Of a DNA stretch of 64,000 bases, positions 23,193 to 34,386 are shown piece by piece. Where the stretch lies: assembly GCF_033807575.1 (NCBI RefSeq), contig NC_084704.1:27877968-27941967 (forward strand), read 5' to 3'. Source of the DNA: Cydia pomonella. Taxonomy: Eukaryota > Arthropoda > Insecta > Lepidoptera > Tortricidae. Each line of letters starts with the position of its first letter. The stretch's first letter is position 1. A model generated the notes under the pieces. The model saw only the letters and a list, made by a program, of their open reading frames with translations, ran no database searches and was not told the origin of the DNA. Made by a program: the position numbers and the translations under genes.

Positions 23193-24189
23193 TGCGTAGA
23201 TAGGCAGTTGAATATCGAGTGTGCGTAAGAGAGATAACTATGTTTACGCGAAAAGAATTCTAAGAGACTTGCAGTTTTCTTATCCCCGCGGTCATAAAGT
23301 AATCATGTGTTCTTTGTTATGTATTTTTATTATAACTTCTCATAATGTTTAAAAAATATAATATTCTCTCAGCTCTTTTGTTAGCTCGACAAGCGTAATA
23401 CTCCACTATTTCGCCAGCCAATTTCTATCTTTCTGGCCCTCAGCTATAATGTAGGCAGGTACTATTTAATCAAGTTTTTGTTCAAAATTCACTGAGCATA
23501 CCTAAAGGAAATTCGATTTAATTACAAACGGTCTAGCTAAGCTCGTAAAGTAATTATGTGTCACTTGTATGAGTTTCAGGTATATGTAGCGAAGTTTAGC
23601 TTCGTTCGAAAGACAGCTTAATATTGGTAAAGCTTATGAATACAAGTGTCTCATCTAATCCTCTCTAATCTTTCTTACAGTCGCCAAGTCTCCTCCATTA
23701 GCATTAAGGTTCGCCTGGCACGCGACTTATTCCAACTTGTTGCAACTTCCTCCTTCCTCGCCAATACTCAACAATTCTCAACTTCATCCAATAAAACTGG
23801 CATCGTTTGCACAAGAGTATTATTACTTATCCTATTTGTAAGTGCCGTCTTGAACAGCTCTACAGAAGTTATAAGGTATTTAATCGAGGAAACGAAACAG
23901 TGGCTCTTCCAGAGTGAACGTTATCAATCATTAAGAAATTGATGGACGGAGAAGCGAAAACAGACGCGTACGTAATAGGAAACTTATTTATTAGTACCTA
24001 AAATCTAATCGAAATTATTGGGGCTGTTGTCTCATTAACACGCTTTTATTAGGTCGACCTGTATACATATAACTATGTAATGGAATCTAAGGTAACTAAT
24101 TTAACCATCTTTCAAGGATCGTAGCGTCATGAAAATTGGCAGCTGTATGTAGTTCTGATGACAATACAATAATATGGTACTGTCGAACT

Positions 24190-24438
24190 GATCTGATGAT
24201 GGAGCCGGAAGATATGAACTGAAACTTTATGATAGAACATTGTATCATAGCTGTGTTTGGATTTATTAGAAAAGTCTTGTAATGAACTTTAACCACGATT
24301 AGGTTTCAAGGTCTGATGATGAAGCCAGAAGATAGGCACTGGCATTCCATGATGGAATATCGTATCATAGTTGTGTTTCACTTGTGAGAAAGGTCACGTA
24401 ATAATGGACTTTGAACACGATCAGGTTTCAAGGTTATA
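24190..24438 (+). repeat. two tandem units of a 120-bp repeat
   Basis: GATCTGATGATGGAGCCGGA and GGTCTGATGATGAAGCCAGA start two units with shared TATCATAG, TTGTGTTT, CACGAT and AGGTTTCAAGGT. The unit belongs to a dispersed lepidopteran repeat (CTGATGATGGAGCC). Confidence 0.6.
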
Positions 24439-25087
24439 ACAAACCTATTTTTTTTGTTTTTACGTGCATTTTTAAAAGCGTGTTTTTCGAGTGTTTTTTA
24501 AACTATTAATTTATTTTCATTCAATTATGTTAATGTGACATTATTCACATTGAAAAAAAATTGTTGGTACTATTAGGGTATGTTGCCAACGAATATAAAC
24601 GTGCGTGGAAACAAGCTTATAAAATACCGTTGGTAGTCGACACACAAAATCAAGATGGAGGTCCTGGGTTCGAACTCTAGAATCATTATAAGTTTATCGT
24701 AACCTACTTATATATATGAAATATCATTTGTGAGAGTATAATTGATGAAATGAAATATTATTAGTGAAGTAATTATCTCGAGGAAGTCATCGAAAATTTA
24801 ATAAAAAAAATTATTGAGGCACCCCATTGAGAAATGATTATAAAAAATATCATATCGTAGGATTTAAAATAAAACCAAGGCATTGAACGACTGAACGATC
24901 AATTAAACTCATTAGATTTGAGAAGCGACTGAACCGAAGTTATGAATTGCCTGCACAAAGCGATCAAAATAGAGTTTGGAATAATGCAAACCCAGTACAA
25001 GTTCCACTGCCGATTAATTAATGCGAACTAAGGATGTGCCGCAAGGTTTTCTTGTACCGCGCATATCGTTCGGAATTTAAATTATAA

Positions 25088-25225
25088 TGGCCTTATTCAT
25101 AAACGCGTTACTGACCGGAATTAGCTATGAATCTTTTGTCTTTATCTGTCATTTTGACTTATATATTTGATAGAAAGGGTTAAAACATAGTTTAATTAAA
25201 TCAGGCCCATAAAGTTTTATGAATA
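25088..25225. mobile_element. decayed MITE related to family B
   Basis: The left end is GGCCTTATTCATAAACGCG and the right end includes TTTTATGAATAAATT. The interior is diverged. It shares the CTTATTCATAAACG end with the hairpin at 3391. Confidence 0.5.
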
Positions 25226-26535
25226 AATTACAGAAGTATAAAGTAAGGGGGGGGGGGCTCATGGGAGCCTGGGGTCCGCTCGATAACTAATTAACTAAAA
25301 GTTTATCTGTAAGTAACAAAATAAATATTTTTCTGCAAGAGTTTCAAGGCACTAGCTGCCAGCTAGATGCACAATAACTTTGCTCCGCGAGAATAATAGG
25401 AGATGAAGGTAAAACTTTTCAAATGTAGTCCAAATATTTCCTCACCATTCAAATTCTAATATCTAAAATAATTCAATGTGTGAGGTAAAAAAGTTTTTTG
25501 CATTAGTGGTTAAAAAAAACTAGCCACAACCGTATACAGAACCTCCTTCTTCGAAATTGAAGTCGGTTAATAAAATGGAATTATGGGGACACTTTGAAAG
25601 GAAACTAACGCGGTACCTACTTAAAATAACTTAAGTAACTAGATACAGTTCAGAAGTAATTTTTCACAGCGCCTCCATCACTAACCGTCGGAACTCGGGC
25701 GTCGCCATTAATCCCTAATAACGATTGTTTTGAAGCCTTTAAAGCCATCTGTGGCGCGGGCGACGATTCCCTCCTTCAAAACTTGAGGGATACCAGCGTC
25801 ATTCCGATTGCATGCCGATCACTGGAAAGTAAAAGCTTAGATGAAGCAGCAGAAGTGGGCTTCACTATTCACTGATTAATTACTACAGACTATAGAAGAA
25901 AATTTAATGGTATGAAAATAACCGTGTCCACTTTAAACGGTCCAAATAGTCCGTAGCCAAAATTGCCATGGCATCATGTCCGTCCGCCCACGGAAACCAC
26001 TTTAAAATGGAAAAGATTATCAAGTGACTCCAATTTCAATGAAATCGGTTAATGGACTTATGAGTAATTCTAGATAAACACTGCAAATAGGGTTTTTTTT
26101 TAGCTCCAAATGCGTCGTTTCTAGCGCAGAATCAGCGCCATCTATGTCAGCTGCACAAGCAGTTCCGAGTTTTGGCTACTTTGCTCTGTAAATTACTGAT
26201 ATCTGCATTGAAGTGGAAATACAAATTCAGTAAAAATCACTTGTGGTTTACCTATAATTCTATTGCTCTTTCAAAATAATAAGCGTTTATTGATTCAGTA
26301 AATAGTTGTAGGAATAATCACTCCGAAAGTCTAAAATAATGTGTGTGTGTCTCCTCTTACTTTTGAATCAAGTGTGCAAAAAGTATGAAAAGAAAAGCAG
26401 GAAATACGACTGAATTTAATAAATACTTTCCAGGAAAATTATTTGATACATGATCGGATGAGCCATTAATGAGATTTTTTACTTATCTTCTAATTAAAAA
26501 TGACGGAAGTGCCCTTTTGCTTGTATTATATGCTA
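25226..26535. other. AT-rich spacer with G-run and RTE scrap
   Basis: A G-run lies at about 25246-25257. CAGAACCTCCTTCTTCGAAA, then TTGAAGTCGGTTAA, at 25540-25573 is an RTE 3' end scrap. No gene recognised. Confidence 0.3.
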
Positions 26536-26588
26536 AGGTACGGAACCCTCCATTATGCGTGGTCCAACAAGCACTTGCCCGGTTTTTC
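26536..26588 (-). repeat. solo 5' terminus of the CGGCCAAG-start repeat
   Basis: TACGGAACCCTCCATTATGC, then GTGGTCCAACAAGCACTTGC and CCGGTTTTT, is the inverse of the repeat's first 50 bases. Nothing of the body follows. Confidence 0.55.
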
Positions 26589-26969
26589 CACACGCAGGTA
26601 CTAATACTAACTAATGGCGTTTGTGAAAGCTGCATAATGACTACGAAGAAGATATCTATTAGACGTATTAGAACTTCTTGGGCAACAAATACCTGATAGA
26701 ATGGTATGGTACGGACGCGCAGCTGAAAGGTTTTAGATGCAAGGCACCTACAAAAAGTCACGGTTAATACGAATATCTACAGCGTATAGGTAGTTCAATT
26801 ATGGTGTGTGTGCGTATCACAGTAAGCTGGTTTGTCTAAGAACTTGATCCGCTTGTTCTCGTGTGGGCGTTGATTATACATAACCAAATAAACGCTTCTT
26901 TGATTGGATGACTGAAGCCTAAGCTTAAACTTAATTTATATTTTCCAATTAAAAGTGTCTTTGAGATTT

Positions 26970-27262
26970 AATTTTTTTATACTACGACGGTGGCCAACAA
27001 GCATACGGCCCGACTGATGGTAAGCAGTCTCCGTAGCCTATGTACGTCTGCAACACCAGAGAAGTTACATGCGCGTTGCCGACCCTAACACACCGCACCC
27101 TCGTTGAGCTCTGGCAAACTTACCAGCAGGAACACAACACTATGAGCAGGGTCTAGTGTTATTTAGCTGCCGTTTTCTGTAAGGTGGAGGTTCTTCCCCA
27201 GTCCTAACTGGGGAACAGAGCCTACTCTGCTCTAGATCTTGAATGACATCTGCTGTGCAAAT
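26970..27262 (+). repeat. ACGGCCCGCCTGATGG repeat, copy B
   Basis: It starts TTTTTTTATACTACGACGGT and runs to GAATGACATCTGCTGTGC, where it is truncated compared with copy C. Almost directly after it comes the large fold-back element. Confidence 0.75.
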
Positions 27263-27315
27263 ATTGTTGACTAAATAATTAATAGAATCAGGCGTTACTT
27301 TGCGGAAATCCATGC

Positions 27316-27766
27316 TAATTAAAACAAGAAATATTACTTTGCTAATCCGCGAGAAAATAACGTGTTAGTCAATCAGTGCTAACCCGTTATACTTATTTGC
27401 GTATTTTTACATGCAATTAATGTTCCCACCCTCCCACCGCAAAAATAAATACGCAAATAAATATAACAACCCACCACCAAAAGTACAAAATTCGACACGT
27501 GTTTCGCCTCTCTACGAGGCATCCTCAGGAGATGCTGGAGATGTTGACGGTCTGACACCCGACAACTGACTCAGGCGAAACACGTGTCGAGTTTTGTACT
27601 TTTGGTGGTGGGTTGTTATATTTATTTGCGTATTTATTTTTGCGGTGGGAGGGTGGGAACATTAATTGCATGTAAAAATACGCAAATAAGTATAACGGGT
27701 TAGCACTGATTGACTAACACGTTATTTTCTCGCGGATTAGCAAAGTAATATTTCTTGTTTTAATTA
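27316..27766. mobile_element. 451-bp fold-back element with 194-bp arms
   Basis: Arms at 27316-27509 and 27573-27766 are inverse complements over 194 bases with only about one mismatch, leaving a 63-base loop. The ends are TAATTAAAACAAGAAATATT and its inverse. The inner arm carries TCGACACGTGTTTCGCCT and the loop carries GAGGCATCCTCAGGAGATGC. ATTGTTGACTAA occurs on both sides (27264-27275 and 27766-27777) and could be a target duplication. It has no coding capacity. The near-perfect arms suggest recent insertion or arm correction. Confidence 0.85.
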
Positions 27767-28255
27767 TTGTTGACTAATTATGACCTGGTTTGAGCTTAGA
27801 ACTGTTATCTATCGAATATTCATAACTAGTAAGTACTTGTCTTAAAAACATGTATCAAACGGGTAGTGGACAACCATCTCCCTGGATAACTACAATATGG
27901 AAGTTGTACCTATAATAATAATTTACCAACCTTTTTGTCGAATTTTTCCAATAATTCAATTGCTTTCAAAATAAGAAACGTCTTCAAGTCAGGCTATAAT
28001 GCTCTTAGCAAAAGTAATGTCTATAAAAGATAAAAACGAAGACACAGACTATTCTTTTGAAATGTAGTTTGATAAAAATATTATTACTGTTGGATAACTT
28101 TTCAAATAGGTAATAAAGGCTAAGAAATGCTACCTTGGACTGTTTTATGGACCTAAAGTCCAAGCGACATCGACAGTTCCTTCTCTATTTGATTTACGAA
28201 TAACACGAACTATTAAAGGTGAGTAGCTTCCGCCCGCGATTTTCTCTGCGTGGGA

Positions 28256-28437
28256 TGATGATAATAATGTTTGATAAAAACTATCTATCTATGTCCTTCT
28301 TTGGATCTCAAACTATCTTCATACTAACTTTCATCTAAATCGATTTAGCGGTTTAAACCTAAAGAGGTAACAGCCAGGCAGAGTTACTTTCGCATTTATA
28401 ATATTGTATATATAGAAATAGTAATATAGTATACTAG
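28256..28437 (+). mobile_element. RTE-type LINE 3' tail
   Basis: ATCTCAAACTATCTTCATAC, ACTTTCATCTAAATCGATTT, AGCGGTTTAAACC and GCAGAGTTACTTTCGCATTT, then ATAATATTGTATATATAG, are the usual last bases of lepidopteran RTE elements, somewhat diverged. Confidence 0.6.
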
Positions 28438-29148
28438 TTAGGATATGTGACGAACAAACTTAGTCCGTTGATTACCTACACCGTTTGATAGAGGAAAAAA
28501 GAAGTATGACTGGATTTATTACAAAATATATTTAATTTAGAATTAAAAACTAACGTACTGTAATATTACAAAATAAAACTAGAAATACACCCAAAAATAA
28601 AATTTATTATAGCAAACAAACAGGGACTTATGTATAGGTATCAACAGTATATTGTTTAATGTATACGAGTATTTTATAATAACATATTACACATAAAGTG
28701 TTAAAGATAAAGTTAAGCACGTTTTCTGAGAAAATTGATGGTGGTATCTGGGCCCTATAAAGATATGAATATCCTGTTTCTAAAGCTCGTCGCGCCACCC
28801 TATGTCATCTATCGCAACATAACCTTGGTATGCTCAAGATTCTACTTAATTTAGAATATTTCGCTTGCTTTGGACTTAAAATTATCACTCAAAGAAATAA
28901 ATCTTACTTTTTTTTCTTGTTGCACAATGAACTATTTTGTTTCAGGTATGTTTATGTAAAAAATGGTAAGAAGAAATGGAACCACGCCAATAAAAGTAAA
29001 CACTAATATGATAACGGAGTAATCTCATGCCAAGTCAATCTTTCTCATCTTGGATACGAATGTACGGAGATTGTTTTGTATCACTATATCACAATATTTA
29101 CAATCACAGGCAGAGGTGTCATATGCACATTGTCGATTCTTAATACGT
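28438..29148. other. AT-rich spacer, nothing recognised
   Basis: No exon-like frame or named repeat seen. Confidence 0.3.
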
Positions 29149-29149
29149 G

Positions 29150-29720
29150 CCTTTATAAATAAATAAATAAATAAATATTCTTTATTGCACCACAAAGAAG
29201 ACAAATTAAAAAAAAAAAACAGATTTACAATGTAAAGAAAGGTAGCAACAGGCGGTCTTATCGCTGTAAGCGATCTCTTCCAGACAACCTTAGGGTAGCA
29301 GGATATAAAGAACAGTAAGTTTTTAGAACAGGTAGTGCACGAATGAATTAGAGGAATAGGAAAATTACACATACATCAAGCAGACAGTACATACAGTACA
29401 TTTACAATTTAAATAAACATATAAATATAACAATACATACCTATATTAAAATAAATAAATATTAGATACATATCTAAATATATATACATACATACATAAT
29501 ATAACACAGCGGCACATTAAGAAAGAGACAAGTAATGATTTTTCAGTAGGGTTTTAAAGCTTTGAAGAGTTTTCGCACACCTAATATCTAAGGGCAGGCA
29601 GTTCCACAGCCGAACAGCTCGAAAAGTGAAAGAGTCAGTATAATATTTTGTAGAGGATGGAGGGGGAACAAGTAGATATTTCCGTGAAGGCCTGACGGCC
29701 TGGCCTGGCCTTTGTGGCAT
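29150..29720 (-). pseudogene. 5'-truncated LINE, polymerase tail plus 3' UTR
   Basis: On the minus strand, 29720 to 29517 is open for 67 codons and ends in a stop. It reads Y-Y-T-D-S-F-T-F-R-A-V-R-L-W-N-C-L-P, the recalled C-terminal signature of jockey/CR1-like polymerases (F-F-P-R-x-x-R-L-W-N-x-L-P). A 3' UTR follows with GGTTGTCTGGAAGAGATCGC, GACCGCCTGTTGCTACC and TTTGTGGTGCAATAAAGAAT, then a (TTTA)n tail at 29157-29180. The upstream polymerase is absent. Confidence 0.75.
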
Positions 29721-30614
29721 AGCTATTCAAATACAAATGTTAATTCTAAGATACTATTAAGAGATACGTTCATTTTGAAATTTAAATACATAAATGTATT
29801 CTCGAACTCAGCTTTCACAGTTTCGATCCAATTATCAATAACCTTTTAGTAAAAAAGCCAAAAAAAATCGGCTAGCTGGATTTAATTCTTGGAAATTACA
29901 TTATTTCCCTTAGTTTTTCCAGCAAGTCAAATATTTATTTATTTTGACGGTTTCAAATATTATGAAGCAATTGAAAAGAGCTTATCACATCAGAAGATCT
30001 TAAGTATCACTTACTAAATTGGAACTTGGCTCAACCCATGTTAAAACGGACTTAGCACCGGACAGCATAAGCTGGCCAGTCCGAAATTTGAACACCTGTG
30101 AACATAATTGCTTTCCCGTTTAGTACCCGCTATCAATGGAGATTACAACGATATTTAATAAAGTAGGTAATGGTTGCCTATGCCCGTGGGCTGTGGGCTG
30201 CTTGAACTAAGCTACTCATTATAATACATAGTAGCACCAGAACAAACTTCGGAAACAATCATGAGAGAAAAACTACGAGTATCCGAGTAAGATCTCTGTC
30301 ATGTATGAAGGTATGAACGGACATGCAGACAATGAGATGGACATTACGAAACTATAAATGTTTTGTCTTCTAACATTTTTGCTATGGAACCTAATGAAAA
30401 TTGATCAAGGGCATTGACATGGGCATTTATGTTTACTAATGCCATATTTCAATTTATTATCACATAAAAATATTATACAAATGTGAATTGGAAGAAGAAG
30501 ACAGTCCATGAAAAATTTCAATTACCAAAACTTTAAGAATTGAATCTCAATAAAAATCTATATTATTTGAACCATTTGTACTTAGGAGGGTTTTTTATGC
30601 AAGTATTTTATTTT
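29721..30614. other. unique spacer with a scrap of repeat tail
   Basis: GGTATGAACGGACATGCAGA and GACATTACGAAACTATAAAT near 30310-30365 resemble the 3' end of the CGGCCAAG-start repeat. No gene recognised. Confidence 0.3.
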
Positions 30615-30972
30615 AAGGTTTATCTCCACACTTATCGTAAGCCCTTTATGAAGCGCTTAAAACCGCAACTTATTACGTCCAGCATAAACTACACTATAAA
30701 CTGTTTTGTTACAACAAATTTCTTATTTCTAAAGAAATTTCTGGTAAATGTTATTATTGTAAATTAATAACATCTTAATCGATTTATAATGATAATGACA
30801 TTCTAATTTCGAACATCTCTAAAAACAATAGAATTTGAGTTGATATGTACTGTAATATCAGTCGAAATGAAATGTCAGTTGCAAACAAATTTGACAATTT
30901 AATCTCGCATGTTACTTTATACCAAACGATATGGCAGTTTAAGCCGAATCTACATAAATTGTCTCTGAACAT

Positions 30973-31362
30973 AAAAAAAAAACAGACAAGTGCGGATAGA
31001 ACTCGCCCCCCGAGGGTTCCGTTCAAATGTATACTTTCCACTATACTTGTAGTAATTCATAGTATTTAAAGACAATATTACTTGCCAAATTTCATAGTTC
31101 TAGTTCACGAGAAATACCCTTTGATTTTGATTCCCTTGAGAGTGTTAAAATACATATACGTTTTTTACTGACGGCCGTATCTTTTTTACGTTACCTTAGA
31201 AGTTAAATTTTCCACAGCTACCAGGACCTATAGACCTGAGTATATGGTTTTAATTTCAACTCGAGACCTCCTCGCGTTCCCGAGATAAAGGGTCTTGATA
31301 GACAAACGGACAACAAAGTGATTTCATGAGGGTTCTGTTTTTTTCCTTTTGAGGTACGGAAA
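30973..31362 (+). repeat. CGGCCAAG-start repeat inserted in the duplicated segment
   Basis: It starts AAAAAACAGACAAGTGCGGA with ACTCGC and GAGGGTTCCGTTCAA, has the usual GACAAACGGACAACAAAGTG near the 3' end, and ends TTTTGAGGTACGGAAAC. Copy 1 of the segment lacks it and serves as an empty-site reference near 16395-16425. Confidence 0.65.
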
Positions 31363-31567
31363 CTGCAGTTGCATGACATGCGTGAAAAATGTTTTCATTT
31401 AACCACTTACCGCCATTTGACGTTCAGTTTATTTTGGGACAATAACTAGTTTGTTTTGTTGTTTAAAAAACTAACTATCGCGCCACTTTCGTGAGCGATC
31501 AAGTATTGCTCGATCAATCAGTGTATGAACGAGCGATATTTCAAAGACACTACCTGAGATAACTTAT

Positions 31568-31684
31568 AAAACCGCGAATATCGAAGTTCGCTAATTGCGG
31601 GCATCTTTCTCACTCTAATTACGCCTTCATTGCATTGAAAGAGAAAGATCCCTGCTATTTGCGAATTTAGGTTTTCGCGGTAGG
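31568..31684. mobile_element. hairpin MITE (ACCGCGAATxTCG ends)
   Basis: AAAACCGCGAATATCGAAGT and GAATTTAGGTTTTCGCGGTA are inverse-like ends. Interior GGGCATCTTTCTCACTCTAA pairs with GAAAGAGAAAGATCCCTGC. It is absent from the duplicate at 16060. Confidence 0.6.
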
Positions 31685-31925
31685 CCCCCTGATATCCGCG
31701 ACAGAGCATTCCCACAGTGCCGGTCGTAACATGCGGTTCCTGAATAAATCATAGAGAGCTTATAATACATGTATGTGTGTAGACAAAACAAAACAATGTA
31801 TTTAACTGTACTTAATCAGGCATTAACTCGTATGATTCTATTATAAACCCACACTCGTATTTTAAGGCATTTCATTAAGTAGCACTTGTAGCAGTCACAT
31901 AAACTACTATTATGTAGACTTAAGC

Positions 31926-32753
31926 GTAACTTTTGCTTAATAAGTAGGTACTTGTTACATATGGGTTTTTTTTTAAAACCGTTTTGACAAACATTATAGT
32001 TATACTTAAATATACCTACAAAACATGCCTTATTCTCATATAATAAACACAATTACAATTATTAAAAACGCAATAGAACTCTCTTTGACTTACCTTACTT
32101 AATTATCTCAACTTACAAAACTTCAGTTACAAATTTACAAAATTAACATCTTATCGCCATCTAGTAGACCTTCGTAGAACTACCCAATGAGAACGAAAGT
32201 TAAGAGAGAAAGTAATGTACAGCGGCAAAGGTAATATTTCACAAGCTTAACCGTAGATGGCAGTACCCACAGCCACTTGTTAGTTACTCTTTCCTTAGCA
32301 CACGTTTCACAATCAAAGTAGAGATGTCGTTATTGCCCTAGTAGTCTTCATGAAAAATAAATTATAAGTATGCACAAAGGGATTTAAAAATAGATGTGGA
32401 TTGTCAAAGAAAATTTTGTAGATATCGAAAAATAATGAAAAATTACAAAAAATACATGAAAGAAAAATCGAAGTTATATGGACTTTTGACTGGAATAAGA
32501 AAAAACGAGAACCTACGAACAAACCTGCTTATCATTTCGTATTGTGTAAAAGAAGGAAAATAAAGTTCTGAAAGGTAGAAGACGGGTTCGCTAATAGTTT
32601 CTGAGAAACAACATACCTATTTTTGGGTCCCATACAAAAAAAAAACTTTTTTTTCTGCTTTTAATATGCCTTATCTTGAAAAATGTAAACCACGTTTATT
32701 GTTCCTCAACTATGAATAACCTCTTTCGGACGATCCAGCCCATAGGGTAAAGG
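31926..32753. other. AT-rich spacer, nothing recognised
   Basis: No gene or named repeat. TTATCGCCATCTAGTAGACC near 32152 may be a repeat scrap. Confidence 0.3.
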
Positions 32754-32855
32754 GGCCCACTGATTAACAGTCCGTCGGACGGAGCCTGTCAGTTGGAACA
32801 AAAAGTTGACAACTGACAGGCCGATACCGTCCGGCGGACTGTTAATCAGTGGGCC
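32754..32855. mobile_element. 102-bp hairpin MITE (GGCCCACTGATTAACAGTCC ends)
   Basis: The ends GGCCCACTGATTAACAGTCC and GGACTGTTAATCAGTGGGCC are perfect inverses. Pairing continues through GTCGGACGG / CCGTCCGGC and CCTGTCAGTT / AACTGACAGG. The central loop is GGAACAAAAAGTTGAC. Confidence 0.8.
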
Positions 32856-33117
32856 TCTTAAGTGTCTATTATCGCGATAATCAATGGCGTTTCCCTTTAT
32901 GTGGCCCCGGCATAAAAAAATCTTCGATTTTTGAGGCTGTCACCGCTCAAGGAGCGTATGAATAGCAGTGCATGCGAATACACTGAATACTGGTCAACTC
33001 CGCCAGTTGTTTGCGGTTACCGGTTTTTTGTTGTTCATGTTTCCAGGTTTCCTGGCCCACTAGGCCTGGTAGTGGGCCTTGGCGGAAATCAAGCCCTGTG
33101 TCTAGATTATTAGTAGG

Positions 33118-33330
33118 TAATTCTCTATTTTATTACACACAGTCCAAACTCAAGGTTTCCCAGCGAGCGATGGAACGCAGGGTGTACGCAGAACTGATAG
33201 ATTTAGAAACACGGAACTGCGCTCCAGAACTCGAGATGTAGGGGATGCCAAGACCGCTAAGCTTAAGTGGGACATGTCTGCCGCATGCGCCCTGAAAGGT
33301 GGGCCAAAATGTTTAACAAGCCGAGACTGA
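33118..33330 (+). pseudogene. RTE-type LINE polymerase C-terminal fragment
   Basis: One frame reads L-K-V-S-Q-R-A-M-E-R-R-V-Y-A-E-L-I-D. After a stop and frameshift another reads D-V-G-D-A-K-T-A-K-L-K-W-D-M. Together they match the recalled L-K-x-x-Q-R-A-M-E-R, then K-L-K-W-x-W-A-G-H block of RTE polymerases. It is a short dead fragment. Confidence 0.65.
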
Positions 33331-34226
33331 GGTTTGCGTCAAATAAAAAGTTTTACATTATATATTAATCAGAACACGATACCAAATATGCCCTGACTCC
33401 CTTACGAAAACGGATTCCCACTATTTAGGTTACATTCTGAATAAAACTGTTTAAATCTAAACCTACTGTTATCTATATTATTCTATAGGTATGACCATTA
33501 TAAAATCGCGTACAATTAAAAATACACGTAACATACATTTCGAAGCGTTATTTATCCAAGTTTACGTACTCATTTATGGACAACATAGAACATGTAATAA
33601 AATAACATTATACTCGTGTATGCACGTGTTACCAAACGTACCCATTTTACGATTAAATAGAAATGTTGGTCTCTTATCCAACATAAAATTGTATTATTCT
33701 TAGAGTACCTATTTCCTTTTAAATGTAAAAGGTGAGTCATCCTCAATTTAAAGTTGCTAAATATATTCCATTTTTCTATAAACCAGGTTAGACCATTGAG
33801 AAATAAGTAAGCATAGAGTGCTCACTCCATGCATCACTTTTATTACCAAAACGCTTATTATTTTCGTAGTCGACATCTAGCTTCGAGTACCGGTTTTATC
33901 AGTACTGCTACTTGATAATAGATGTCGCGACAAACAATCAACTATTTTAAAATATGTATTATAAGCCAATACCAAAAATGTGTGGAAGAAATAAGATAAG
34001 ATAAGAAATAGCCCAGCATTATCAGTATCGTTGAATGTAATTCCTCTTGGGGCAGCTTTTTATGCTAAACCGAGACTTCGACATAGCAACGACTTCATGC
34101 GATCCCTACTGATTACAATTACCTACATAGTTAGTACCTATCTAGTTACGTCATTGCAGAGACAAATAAGAATACAGACATACTGTGGTTGTCCGTCATT
34201 AATTGCGAATGGCATCACATTAGTGA
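33331..34226. other. AT-rich spacer with a possible small hairpin
   Basis: CGACATCTAGCTTCGAGTAC and TACTTGATAATAGATGTCG at 33870-33933 form a loose inverse pair around CGGTTTTATCAGTACTG. No gene recognised. Confidence 0.3.
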
Positions 34227-34386
34227 GGTCTAAGCTACCCCACACAAGCGTCTCCCAATTGTCGGCGTCTATTCAACTCTATGGCTGCTGCTCGGCGCGG
34301 CGCAACGTTGACGCAACTGCGTAGTGACGCCATTTTCAATTGCACTGACTAGACGTCGAGGCTCAAAAGACGCTAATGTGGGATGG
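34227..34386. mobile_element. hairpin MITE (CCCCACACxAGCGTCT ends)
   Basis: CTACCCCACACAAGCGTCTC at the left is the approximate inverse of GACGCTAATGTGGGATGGCC at the right. The interior is GC-rich (GGCTGCTGCTCGGCGCGGCG). The 97-codon open frame ending here is a by-product of this GC-rich element. Confidence 0.65.

Larger units (their letters stand above)
30615..31925 (+). repeat. diverged duplicated segment, copy 2 (with two insertions)
   Basis: Collinear with 16060-16838 (shared landmarks listed there). It is about 530 bases longer, mainly because of a CGGCCAAG-type repeat at 30973-31362 and a MITE at 31568-31684; copy 1 reads straight through both points. Shared CAGTCACATAAACTACTATT at the right end fixes the alignment. 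Confidence 0.7.

Noticed and set aside
23646..23942. 98-codon plus-strand frame with a possible upstream acceptor (CTTTCTTACAG)
   Set aside because: The composition is mixed, no family is recognised and no partner exon is visible. Kept only as a note.
34031..34324. 97-codon plus-strand frame
   Set aside because: Its second half is the GC-rich hairpin MITE at 34227; the frame has no splice or family support.
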